DNA from: JBEIVB01 sp040374085 | GTDB lineage: Bacteria > Bacteroidota > Bacteroidia > UBA4408 | NCBI GenBank assembly: GCA_040374085.1 | Contig: JBEIVB010000006.1 | Span: forward strand, 1 to 53,843 | Reading direction: 5' to 3' | DNA length: 53,843 bases | Shown: in pieces, positions 8,307 to 16,711 of the stretch | How positions within the stretch are numbered: the stretch's first letter is position 1 | Layout of the letters: every line of letters begins with the position of its first letter | The notes under the pieces: generated by a model | Seen by the model: only the letters and a program-made list of their open reading frames with translations | Databases searched by the model: none | Told to the model about the DNA's origin: nothing | Made by a program: the position numbers and the translations under genes

Positions 8307-9497
8307 ATGAGAACCATAGACCTACGCTCCTTTGCCGGAAAAAGGGTGCTCATTCGGGTGGACTTCAATGTTCCACTCGATGCTGAGTTTCGGATTACGG
8401 ATGATACCCGCATACGGGCGTCCTTGCCCACCATCCAAAAAGTGTTGGCCGATGGAGGCAGCGTCATCTTGATGAGTCATCTGGGTCGGCCCAAAGAGGG
8501 GCCCACTGCGGCTTTTTCTCTGCGCCACCTGGTTCCGCATCTCAGCCAATTGCTGCAAACGCCCATCCTTTTTGCCGACGATTGCATAGGCGAGCAGGCC
8601 GTTTCCTTGTCTTCTTCTTTACAACCTGGGTCTGTTTTGCTGCTCGAAAACCTACGTTTTTATAAAGAGGAAGAGAAGGGCAATTCTGATTTTGCCGCTA
8701 AGTTGGCAGCATTGGGAGACGTGTATGTGAACGATGCCTTTGGAACCGCGCACAGGGCCCATGCTTCTACCGCCGTTATGGCTCAGTTTTTTCCTGTTGA
8801 GCGCTATTTTGGTTACCTAATGGCAAAAGAGGTGGAGAGTGCTACCCGCGTAATGAACCATGCCGAGGCACCGTTTACCGCCATTATGGGTGGGGCAAAA
8901 GTTTCGGATAAAATTCTCATCATAGAAAACCTTCTCAATAAAGTCAATCACTTGATTTTGGGTGGAGGAATGGCGTTTACTTTTTTAAAAGCTCAAGGCT
9001 ATGAAATAGGAAACTCTATTTGTGAAAATGATAAGTTGGATCTGGCTTTGAAGGTATTGGCGATGGCCAAAGAGAAGGCCGTTCAGGTATGGTTGCCCTC
9101 CGATGTGGTGCTGGCCAATGCCTTTTCAAATGAAGCCGAGACCCAGGTAGTGGACGTTCGCCAAATACAACCCGGATGGATGGGCCTCGACATTGGTCCA
9201 AAGTCCCAGTCGGCTTTCCGCCAAATTATAATGGCTTCCAAAACTGTGTTATGGAACGGTCCAATGGGTGTTTTTGAAATGGAACGGTTCAAAAAAGGCA
9301 CCAGCTCCATTGCCCAGGCTTGTGCCGAGGCAACTCAGAAAGGGGCGTTTACCTTAGTGGGTGGAGGCGATTCGGTAGCTGCAATCAATCAAAATGGCCT
9401 AGGCGATGCCGTTTCTTTTGTGTCAACAGGCGGAGGTGCGCTGCTTGAATTTATGGAAGGAAAAATATTGCCAGGTATTCAGGCAATATTGGATTAG
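8307..9497 (+). CDS. pgk: phosphoglycerate kinase
   Basis: Pgk interconverts 1,3-bisphosphoglycerate + ADP and 3-phosphoglycerate + ATP in glycolysis and gluconeogenesis, in the cytoplasm. The 396 residues are the normal length. Family motifs are all present: RVLIRVDFNVP near residue 13, TDDTRIRASLPTI, LMSHLGRPK, the AHR..AS segment, MGGAKVSDK, LWNGPMG, and the C-terminal glycine-rich nucleotide loop with GGGDSVAAI. The gene stands alone with its own promoter. It ends 2 bp from the convergent stop of the receiver gene, so no separate terminator is visible between them. Confidence 0.98.
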   Translation: MRTIDLRSFAGKRVLIRVDFNVPLDAEFRITDDTRIRASLPTIQKVLADGGSVILMSHLGRPKEGPTAAFSLRHLVPHLSQLLQTPILFADDCIGEQAVSLSSSLQPGSVLLLENLRFYKEEEKGNSDFAAKLAALGDVYVNDAFGTAHRAHASTAVMAQFFPVERYFGYLMAKEVESATRVMNHAEAPFTAIMGGAKVSDKILIIENLLNKVNHLILGGGMAFTFLKAQGYEIGNSICENDKLDLALKVLAMAKEKAVQVWLPSDVVLANAFSNEAETQVVDVRQIQPGWMGLDIGPKSQSAFRQIIMASKTVLWNGPMGVFEMERFKKGTSSIAQACAEATQKGAFTLVGGGDSVAAINQNGLGDAVSFVSTGGGALLEFMEGKILPGIQAILD

Positions 9498-9499
9498 CG

Positions 9500-9967
9500 T
9501 TATGAAATTAAGCGTTGGCGCAGAATGAACTCGAGCTGTTCATTGGTGCGAATCAACTCCCGTGAAAGTTTCTTTTCTCCACGGGTTTGGGCCACGTTGC
9601 GAGCAGCTTCCAACAGGATTTTCCGAAGCGCTTCAGCTTCCCAAGGTTTTTGAACGTAACAGGTTATTTTCCCTTCGTTCACGGCATCTCTCAACGCCTC
9701 CAAATCGGTGAAACCGGTAAGCAGGATACGGGCTTGATCTGGGTATTTGCTTCGTGCAACAGCCAAAAGTTCTGTCCCCAATTGTTCCGGCATCCGTTGG
9801 TCCGTAACCAGCACGTGCACATCTTCTTTCTCTAAAACCTCCAATGCTTCTGAAACCGAACCTGCTGTTAGCACCTCGAAATCCCGTCGAAAGTTGGCTC
9901 TGAAGGCAACAAGATTGTGCGCCTCATCGTCTACATACAAGATTTTGGCCTTAACGGCGGATTCCAT
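9500..9967 (-). CDS. stand-alone response regulator receiver with C-terminal coiled coil
   Basis: A 155-residue receiver protein with acidic pair D13/D14, phospho-acceptor D56 in VTDQRMP, conserved Thr in LLTGFTD and Lys in CYVQKPW (about K107). The last ~30 residues are predicted coiled coil, and there is no DNA-binding, GGDEF or HD output. The sequence is strikingly similar to the N-terminal receiver of the REC-histidine kinase at 15227-16312: ILYVDDE..N...F...FR...EV.TA, DQRMP, RYIQKPW against CYVQKPW. It diverges from the five-gene cluster starting at 10072 and is probably a partner of it. DQRMP with QKPW resembles receivers of the hybrid-kinase and cyclic-di-GMP phosphodiesterase (RpfG-like) group. 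Confidence 0.88.
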   Translation of the reverse strand: MESAVKAKILYVDDEAHNLVAFRANFRRDFEVLTAGSVSEALEVLEKEDVHVLVTDQRMPEQLGTELLAVARSKYPDQARILLTGFTDLEALRDAVNEGKITCYVQKPWEAEALRKILLEAARNVAQTRGEKKLSRELIRTNEQLEFILRQRLIS

Positions 9968-10047
9968 GAGCTGTGGGTTTCAAACCCGAAGATATTGAAA
10001 ATCATCAATCGAACCCGCATTTTTTTTTCTTCGTACTTCCAAGAGGT

Positions 10048-10055
10048 TAATTTTG
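10048..10055 (+). promoter_or_regulatory. -7 element of the ThiF/nitroreductase-kinase operon
   Basis: TAATTTTG is an exact TAnnTTTG match that ends 16 bases before the ATG at 10072. A T-rich tract (10019-10028) lies in the -33 region. It would drive all five overlapping genes to 16703. Confidence 0.45.
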
Positions 10056-10071
10056 TTGTACCTTGTAGGGC

Positions 10072-12366
10072 ATGAGTAAAGGACCCTCTTGTGTATCCGA
10101 GTTCGAGCATCGCTCACCTTCCTTTCAAGGACATTCTTGGCAGCCCATCATTTTACATCCCGTTTTGGATCCGGATTGGCATAGCATTCAACAACTTCAA
10201 TCCGATACCACTGTAACGGTTTTCGATACCCTTTTGGAGCAGTTGGATGAGTGGGTGGAAACCAACTTGCCCAATAAAACGCTCAATCACCAGGAACGAC
10301 AAATGCTCGTGAAAGAGGCTTTGGGAGACATGGATCCCCAACGCTACGGTGTTTGGGTTTACTATCCTTGGAAGCGTTATCTGGTGCACCTTTTGCATAA
10401 AGAGCAGTTCATTAGGGTACGCACCGATCGAAACCGGAACAAGATAACCGCCACTGAGCAGGAAATATTGCTCAACAAGAAGGTTGGTGTAATAGGTCTG
10501 TCTGTTGGACAGTCTGTATCCCTTGTCATTTCAATGGAGCGCATTTGTGGAAGTCTTCGCTTGGCCGATTTTGATCTCCTTTCTCTCAGCAACCTCAACC
10601 GATTGCGAGCTCCAGTGCACAGCATTGGTCTACCCAAAACCATTGTCGTTGCCCGCGAGATTGCCGAGCTCGATCCATTTCTCTCCGTAGAGATTTTTCC
10701 CGAAGGTGTCAACGCAGGCAATCTGGATGCGTTTCTTACGGGAGAGGATGGGAAAGCCAAACTCGATTTACTCGTCGAAGAATCGGATGGATTCGACGCC
10801 AAAATTCGGGCTCGTCAACGCGCAAAAGCATTTGGTATTCCGGTTCTTATGGAGGCAAGCGACCGCTGCATGTTGGATATTGAACGCTTCGATCGGGAGC
10901 CATCCAGGCCTTTGCTGCACGGCTTGCTCGAAGGCATCGACCCCGACTCCTTGGCGTCATTAGGATCTACCGAAGAAAAAATCCCCATCATGTTAAAGGT
11001 GCTCGGCATCGAACAAGCTTCGGTTCGGCTTAAAGCATCCATGCTGGAAATAGGACAATCGGTTTCCACCTGGCCTCAGCTGGCCAGCGCCGTAGCCATG
11101 GGCGGTGGCGTTGCCGCCGATATCGCACGCCGTATCCTACTTGATCAACATCAGGAATCCGGGCGTTTTTACATAGACCTTGATGCCATGTTTGCTGCAC
11201 CTTCATCACATTTGGTTGATGATTCAGAAATGGAATTGCGTTCGTGGGATTGGTGTTGGAGTCAGGTGGATGCAGGAGCCAATCCGGCCACCGAAAGTCC
11301 TACTTTGGAAGAGGTTACTCAAATGATTGAAGCCGCGCGGTGGGCACCATCAGGAGGGAATGCTCAACCTTGGAGATTTTGCTTTCACAAGGGTAGGCTG
11401 TGGATGTTCGATGGCGTGGACTGCCGCAACACCTTACTGGGCTATGGGCAATATCCTCACCACGTGGCTCTGGGTGCTGCCTGGACAAACCTCAGTCAAA
11501 TGGCTGCCCATCTTGGTTGGAGAGCCACACTGGAGGAATTGACGTTAACAAACAATCCGGCCCGCGCAGCCATTATTTCCTTTTCCAAGCTTTCATCGGC
11601 ATCAGGCAGATCTCTCTATGTTGCCAAAACCCTCCGCCAGACCGATCGTAGGCATGCTCCGGTGTTGCCGGTTCCTCTGCATGTACAAAGTGCTTTAACA
11701 GCACAACAAGAGGGAATACCATCTGTTTCGACTCGGTTTATTGAGCCCGGAGCCCGCCTAAACGCTCTAACAGAAATCATTGCAACCTCTGAAAAAATTC
11801 GATTGTTGGATCCCAAAGGAGGGCTTGATTTTATAAAAGAAGTTCGATGGACTCTTGATGAAGCAAACAAAGGCGATGGCATCGACATTGCTACCATTGA
11901 AGCAACGGCAAAAGAAAGGGCGGGCTTCGAATTGTTTCGACAGTTGTCCGTGCAGGATGCATTGCGGCAATGGAAGGGTGGAGGAGCTTTCAAAACGTAT
12001 ACGCGGAATTATCTTAGGGCGTCTTCCGGTATTTGGGTTATATCCGGCGATGTGCGCGACCCGAACAGATTTTTTCACGCCGGATGCCTTCTCCAGCGTA
12101 TGTGGCTCGAGGCAGAGAACCAGGCTTGGCACCTGCATCCATGCGGCGCATTGGCTTTTCTTGCAGCACGCGTTGAGGAGGGCAGGGGAGAGGGCATGTT
12201 GGCCGAAACCCAAATCGGAATTTCAACCCTCCTGGGGGAATTAAGAAGTGTTCTTGAGTTAAACAGCAACCAACAAGTGTTATTTATGGTACGCATGCTT
12301 AAGGTTGAGGGAAGCCCCCAGCCTTCTAAACGCCTACCCATTGAAGCAATTTTTCGGTATGAATGA
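10072..12366 (+). CDS. ThiF (E1-like)/nitroreductase fusion enzyme, Rv1355c/MoeY-like
   Basis: A 764-residue fusion. Residues 1-130 are a helical region of unknown role. Residues ~135-300 are a ThiF/E1-like adenylating Rossmann fold with a glycine loop (VIGLSVGQS, about 140-148), ADFD at 165-168 and the LSNLNR motif at 172-177. Residues ~405-764 are a nitroreductase/FMN oxidoreductase domain with ARWAPSGGNAQPWRF at about 422-436. The order matches the Rv1355c (MoeY) family of actinobacteria, whose reaction is not established. In azole-modified peptide pathways an E1-like protein and an SagB/McbC-type nitroreductase work together, so a biosynthetic role is a reasonable inference. No zinc CxxC pair is obvious. 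The 3' end overlaps the next start by 8 bp. Confidence 0.85.
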   Translation: MSKGPSCVSEFEHRSPSFQGHSWQPIILHPVLDPDWHSIQQLQSDTTVTVFDTLLEQLDEWVETNLPNKTLNHQERQMLVKEALGDMDPQRYGVWVYYPWKRYLVHLLHKEQFIRVRTDRNRNKITATEQEILLNKKVGVIGLSVGQSVSLVISMERICGSLRLADFDLLSLSNLNRLRAPVHSIGLPKTIVVAREIAELDPFLSVEIFPEGVNAGNLDAFLTGEDGKAKLDLLVEESDGFDAKIRARQRAKAFGIPVLMEASDRCMLDIERFDREPSRPLLHGLLEGIDPDSLASLGSTEEKIPIMLKVLGIEQASVRLKASMLEIGQSVSTWPQLASAVAMGGGVAADIARRILLDQHQESGRFYIDLDAMFAAPSSHLVDDSEMELRSWDWCWSQVDAGANPATESPTLEEVTQMIEAARWAPSGGNAQPWRFCFHKGRLWMFDGVDCRNTLLGYGQYPHHVALGAAWTNLSQMAAHLGWRATLEELTLTNNPARAAIISFSKLSSASGRSLYVAKTLRQTDRRHAPVLPVPLHVQSALTAQQEGIPSVSTRFIEPGARLNALTEIIATSEKIRLLDPKGGLDFIKEVRWTLDEANKGDGIDIATIEATAKERAGFELFRQLSVQDALRQWKGGGAFKTYTRNYLRASSGIWVISGDVRDPNRFFHAGCLLQRMWLEAENQAWHLHPCGALAFLAARVEEGRGEGMLAETQIGISTLLGELRSVLELNSNQQVLFMVRMLKVEGSPQPSKRLPIEAIFRYE

Positions 12367-13063
12367 GCTATTAGGTGCCATTGATTTTCAGTTTTTCCAT
12401 GCCATACGCGATTTTCCTACTTGCACGAGATTTCGTGAGGGTCATGTGAATGTGCTAAAGGCATATAACATTACCAATATAACCACCAACAACGATAATT
12501 GGATGGCTAATCCGGGTGTTTATGGAATTGTTGCGCTTGAGCGGGAATCGCAAAATGTTGTGGGTGGAATTCGCATTCACCTATCCAGCCCACAGCACTC
12601 CTTGCCTGTTGAGCAAGCCATCGGCAAAATGGATCCACGCATTCATAGCCTAGTAGAGCACATGCGCGAGGAGGGTCCTGTGGCTGAGCTTTGTGCTCTT
12701 TGGAACGATCGGTTGGTTGCCGGTTGGGGAATCAGCCTCCTGCTCACCCGCGCGGGAATTGCCATAAGTGGCTTGATCGGAGTAAAAACCTTAATGGGAA
12801 TTTGCGCTGATTACACCCTTCCCATGTTCCAACGCGTAGGATTTGTTGTCAACAATCAACTGGGCACAGAGGGAACATTCCCTTATCCCAATCAAGACTA
12901 TCTGGCAAGGGTTCTCGGGATATTAAACGCCGAAACATTGGACACCGCTCTCGAGGAAGATCGCATAAGAATGATGGCTCTTAGAACCAATCCCAATCAG
13001 CAGTATTTTGAAGAGACCAGCAAAGGAATTGTAGATTCAAACTATGCTATATGGACAAGTTAA
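12359..13063 (+). CDS. GNAT-like N-acyltransferase domain protein
   Basis: A 234-residue cytoplasmic protein that I place in the GNAT/autoinducer-synthase-like fold with moderate confidence. N-terminal FREGHVNVLKAYNI is followed by a strand with GIVALE, then VVGGIRIH. GPVAELCALWNDRL and GWGISLLLTRAGIAISGL look like the motif A region, and GICADYTLPMFQRVGF is typical of the C-terminal GNAT half. The start at 12359 lies within the ATGAATGA overlap with the upstream fusion gene, an arrangement typical of coupled translation. A longer frame from 12305 is less likely. No close characterised relative is recognised. Its position between the E1/nitroreductase fusion and a sensor kinase suggests it acylates the product of the former. 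Confidence 0.7.
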   Translation: MNELLGAIDFQFFHAIRDFPTCTRFREGHVNVLKAYNITNITTNNDNWMANPGVYGIVALERESQNVVGGIRIHLSSPQHSLPVEQAIGKMDPRIHSLVEHMREEGPVAELCALWNDRLVAGWGISLLLTRAGIAISGLIGVKTLMGICADYTLPMFQRVGFVVNNQLGTEGTFPYPNQDYLARVLGILNAETLDTALEEDRIRMMALRTNPNQQYFEETSKGIVDSNYAIWTS

Positions 13064-15246
13064 GCGTTGCCCACCTAGGTAGGTTGGGTCTATTGTTGAT
13101 TTTTTTTTCGAGTACGCTTTCCATTGCGAAAACATTAACGCTTCAACCCGGTTTTTCGGGGGTTTCCGCTGGGAAGTACTTGCATTATTACGAGGATCAG
13201 TCTTCAGTCCTCCCTTTGGATCAGGTAATGAACAAGTCTTTCAGGGCATCGGGAAAGGACGTATTAAACTTTGGTATTACTCCAGCCACCGTTTGGCTGA
13301 AGCTTGAAGTTTGCAACCGAACATCATCTCCATCGGTATTCCTCCGTCTGAACCAGCCCATATTAGATGAAGTTGTGCTTTATAGTCAGGAGTCTGAAAC
13401 AAAACGTTGGAAGACTGAGCGCGTTTCAGAAGAACTGCCTTTTCACATGCGCAGGTTCTTAACTCCAGAGTACCTTTTTGAGCTTGATTTACCCAAGGGG
13501 GCAACCCAAACTTTTTTCATTAGGATTAAGGCAAAAGAAAACATACAGATTCCTTTAACGATCGAAAGTCATCAGCACCTCTTGAAGCAAACAGTTGAGG
13601 GAAATCTTGCAGCAGGAGTTTACGTGGGCATCATGTTGGTTATGTTGCTGTATAACTTTTTTATTTATTGGATTTTTCGGGATCGTTCCTATTTGGTATA
13701 TACGGCATATATCCTACTTATCCTCATAACCCAAACCAGTTTGCAGGGCCTTCCTTTTCAATTTTTGTGGCCCAACCTCCCTGTTTTTGCTGTCTATGGA
13801 TCTTTTGTTTTTCCAGCCTTGGTGGGAATTGCGGGCTTGGAATTTTTTAAAAACTTCACCCATTTGCGCGATAAGTCACCCAAGGCATATCGATATTCTT
13901 ATCTGTTTTATCCTGCCTATTTCCTTTCCGTTGTTTTAGGAATCTCGGGTTATTATAAGTCCAGTTTCCAGTTGGTAGAAATTACGGCCAGTGCAGTCAG
14001 TATATTTTTATTGGTTCAAGCCTATCGACTATACCGATCAGGTCTTCAGGAAGCGCGTTTTTTTCTATTGGGCTGGACGCTTTTTTTGGTGGGCATCTGC
14101 ATTTATGTTCTCAAGGATTTTGAGGTGCTGCCTTATACCACGTTCACCCGATACACCATGCATTTCGGTTCGGCAGTAGAGGTAATTCTTCTTTCTTTTG
14201 CCTTGGCAGATCGCATCAACATTCTGAAAAGAGAAAAAGATGCGTCTCAAGCACATGCACTTTCCGTTATGATGGATAAGGAGAAATTGATTCGAGAACA
14301 AAACGTGGTGTTGGAAGGAAAGGTTGCTGAACGCACTCATCAGCTCTCTGAGGCGAATCAAGACCTCATTCATGCGTTAGATTCGCTCAAAGAGGCTCAG
14401 TTGCAACTTGTGGAGGCCGAGAAAATGGCTTCTTTGGGACAGCTTACCGCTGGGATTGCACATGAAATCAACAACCCCATAAACTTTGTCAGCTCCAGCA
14501 TAGGTCCTCTAAAGCAGGATATTGATGATTTAATGGAGGTTGTAAATGCATTTTCACAGGTTGTAGAGGACTCAACCGATGGTAAATCCCAATCTGCCGA
14601 CGTGATTCAAAGTTTCAGCAAAAAAGCTAAAGACCTCGATATCGGCTATTTAAAGGAGGAGGTTAGCGCTTTATTATCCGGTATTGAGGATGGGGCCAAA
14701 CGTACCGCAGATATTGTTGCCGGCTTGCAAACCTTCAGTAGAAGGGATGAAAGCGATTGGAAAACCTCCAACATCGTTGATGGATTAGAGAGTACGCTTA
14801 TTCTACTTCGGTCTTCCATACCGTCCTTTTTGACAATCGAACGCGACTATGGCTCTGTACCCCCAATCGAATGCCTGCCGGGTAAGTTAAACCAGGTATT
14901 TCTCAATATCCTGAACAACAGCGTTCAAGCAGTTCTCGCCACCAAAACAACCCATAACCACTGCATTCGCATTTCCTTAAAAGTTCGGGAGGATGAATTG
15001 GATATTCGCATCTCCGACACAGGAATAGGAATGACCCCTGAAGTGAAAGCGCGTATCTTCGAACCCTTTTTTACGACCAAAGACGTGGGTGAAGGTACTG
15101 GATTAGGAATGGCAATTGTGTTTAAAATTTTGGAAAATCACCACGGAAAAATCGAAATAGAAACTGCTCCTGGGGCAGGATCATCTATGTGCATTTCCCT
15201 ACCTATACGGCAACCTCAACTCTTACGTGATGAAAAATCCGATTAG
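13051..15246 (+). CDS. 7TMR-DISM sensor histidine kinase
   Basis: A 731-residue membrane kinase. It has a signal peptide (1-26), a periplasmic 7TMR-DISMED2 carbohydrate-binding-like domain (~30-175), seven membrane helices (~185-390), and a coiled coil (~395-455, with VAERTHQLSEANQ). The HisKA H-box is GQLTAGIAHEINNP with H471. The HATPase domain has an N-box (KLNQVFLNILNNSVQA), DTGIGM and GEGTGLGM. DISMED2 domains are thought to bind external ligands, sometimes sugars. There is no receiver in this protein; receivers are encoded by the next two genes. It overlaps the upstream gene by 13 bp and the downstream gene by 20 bp, so stoichiometric expression is likely. Confidence 0.92.
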   Translation: MDKLSVAHLGRLGLLLIFFSSTLSIAKTLTLQPGFSGVSAGKYLHYYEDQSSVLPLDQVMNKSFRASGKDVLNFGITPATVWLKLEVCNRTSSPSVFLRLNQPILDEVVLYSQESETKRWKTERVSEELPFHMRRFLTPEYLFELDLPKGATQTFFIRIKAKENIQIPLTIESHQHLLKQTVEGNLAAGVYVGIMLVMLLYNFFIYWIFRDRSYLVYTAYILLILITQTSLQGLPFQFLWPNLPVFAVYGSFVFPALVGIAGLEFFKNFTHLRDKSPKAYRYSYLFYPAYFLSVVLGISGYYKSSFQLVEITASAVSIFLLVQAYRLYRSGLQEARFFLLGWTLFLVGICIYVLKDFEVLPYTTFTRYTMHFGSAVEVILLSFALADRINILKREKDASQAHALSVMMDKEKLIREQNVVLEGKVAERTHQLSEANQDLIHALDSLKEAQLQLVEAEKMASLGQLTAGIAHEINNPINFVSSSIGPLKQDIDDLMEVVNAFSQVVEDSTDGKSQSADVIQSFSKKAKDLDIGYLKEEVSALLSGIEDGAKRTADIVAGLQTFSRRDESDWKTSNIVDGLESTLILLRSSIPSFLTIERDYGSVPPIECLPGKLNQVFLNILNNSVQAVLATKTTHNHCIRISLKVREDELDIRISDTGIGMTPEVKARIFEPFFTTKDVGEGTGLGMAIVFKILENHHGKIEIETAPGAGSSMCISLPIRQPQLLRDEKSD

Positions 15247-16312
15247 TATTCTCTACGTCGATGACGAACGGGGAAACCTTACCTCTTTTCAGGCTTTTTT
15301 TCGAAAGGAATATGAGGTACATACGGCTTCCAGCGCCGGAGAGGCCATGCGTATTCTCTCGCATGTACACGTGGATTTGGTACTTTCCGATCAACGCATG
15401 CCAACCACCACAGGCGTAGAATTTCTGGAGAAGGTAGCCAACAAATATCCTCAAACCACACGAATTCTCATAACCGCGTTTTCCGATTTGAAAGTGGTGA
15501 TTGATGCGGTAAATAAGGGGCGAATTGCCCGCTACATTCAGAAGCCTTGGGATTGGCCTACCTTATCTCTTACCGTCGAGACTTGTGCCATGCAGCATCA
15601 AGCAGCAAAAGAGTTGGCACAAAAAAACCAAGAGCTGGACAAGCTCAACCGCGATCTAAACCGGTTTGTATACAGCATCTCACACGACCTCCGTTCCCCT
15701 TTAATGTCTGTGCTTGGGCTTATTCAATTGCACGATCTCAATCCCAAGGATCACTCCGCCGGAACGGTTCTGAAAATGATTGGAGATACCATTCATCGAA
15801 TGGATGAATATATCCACCAAATGATGGATTACTTTCTCAATCTTCGGGAAGACACTCATTATGAAACCGTTTTTCTTCCGGATTTATTACACAAACTGGT
15901 TCAAGATGCAAAGGCTATCAACCCAGAGGCCCATGTAGATGTTTCCATTTCGGGCGAGATTGTCGTTACCGATCCCTTTCGCTTGCGCATAATATTGGTT
16001 AACCTGCTTTCCAATGCATTTCGTTTCAATAAGGCCCATGTCGATCAACATCGCGTTTCGGTTCGTGCAAGAATAGAACCTATGGCTCTTGTGCTTGAGG
16101 TTGAGGATAACGGGATGGGCATTCTGAACGAGCATCTGAACTCCATCTTCGAACTATTTTTTCGCACAGAAGACGGCATGCAGCGCCAAGGATCTGGGCT
16201 GGGGCTTTATATCGTGAAGGAGGCCATTGATCGTTTGGGCGGAAAAGTTGAGGTATCCTCCAATCCTGCTAACGGAACCGTATTCAGTGTTTCCATACCC
16301 AACCATGCATAA
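15227..16312 (+). CDS. receiver-histidine kinase hybrid (REC-HisKA-HATPase)
   Basis: A 361-residue cytoplasmic protein with an N-terminal receiver and C-terminal kinase. The receiver has D12/D13, phospho-acceptor D55 in LSDQRMP and K106 in YIQKPW. A short coiled coil (about 120-145) leads to the H-box SISHDLRSPL with H153. The ATPase domain has VNLLSNAFRFN, DNGMGI and GSGLGLYIVKEA. The receiver-first layout suits a relay in which the 7TMR-DISM kinase phosphorylates this protein, which then signals onward. The start is ATGATG at 15227; the second ATG at 15230 is equally possible. The receiver is a close paralogue of the stand-alone receiver at 9500-9967. It overlaps both neighbours. Confidence 0.92.
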   Translation: MMKNPISILYVDDERGNLTSFQAFFRKEYEVHTASSAGEAMRILSHVHVDLVLSDQRMPTTTGVEFLEKVANKYPQTTRILITAFSDLKVVIDAVNKGRIARYIQKPWDWPTLSLTVETCAMQHQAAKELAQKNQELDKLNRDLNRFVYSISHDLRSPLMSVLGLIQLHDLNPKDHSAGTVLKMIGDTIHRMDEYIHQMMDYFLNLREDTHYETVFLPDLLHKLVQDAKAINPEAHVDVSISGEIVVTDPFRLRIILVNLLSNAFRFNKAHVDQHRVSVRARIEPMALVLEVEDNGMGILNEHLNSIFELFFRTEDGMQRQGSGLGLYIVKEAIDRLGGKVEVSSNPANGTVFSVSIPNHA

Positions 16313-16703
16313 GGCAAGGTATCATAGGCCCATAATGTTGGTTGACGACAGCAGCCTCGACTTGTACATTCATAGAGAATTGTTGCAGTTTGCAGGCTAT
16401 TCTGTTTGCCCTCAGTCGTTTACCAATCCAATAGAGGGTCTCTTTTTTTTGGAAAGGTGCGATTCCACGCAGTTTCCTGGTTTAATTTTATTAGACATTC
16501 AAATGCCCCGTTTGGATGGTTTTGGTTTTTTGGATCGGTTAAGGGCTTTGGACCTTCCTCCGGATAAGCCTCTTCCCAACGTGCTTCTGCTCAGCTCCTC
16601 TCTTCACCCGCGTGATCTTACTCGGGCAAGAAGTTATCCCCTAGTAAACGGGTTTATACGCAAACCCTTAGACCTAGAAGAGTTGGCTCATTGCATAGAT
16701 TAA
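16305..16703 (+). CDS. single-domain response regulator
   Basis: A 132-residue receiver with D14/D15, phospho-acceptor D64 in LLDIQMPRLDG, a serine-rich LLLSSS strand in place of the usual T/S, and K120 in IRKPLD. No output domain follows, so it probably works by protein contact (CheY/Spo0F-like) or as a relay component. The ATG at 16305 overlaps the end of the upstream kinase by 8 bp, as with the other junctions in this operon. A longer frame from 16227 is possible but adds no family sequence. It is the last gene of the operon. Its stop is 8 bp from the convergent gtrA-like stop. Confidence 0.88.
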   Translation: MHKARYHRPIMLVDDSSLDLYIHRELLQFAGYSVCPQSFTNPIEGLFFLERCDSTQFPGLILLDIQMPRLDGFGFLDRLRALDLPPDKPLPNVLLLSSSLHPRDLTRARSYPLVNGFIRKPLDLEELAHCID

Positions 16704-16711
16704 TACTTGGA

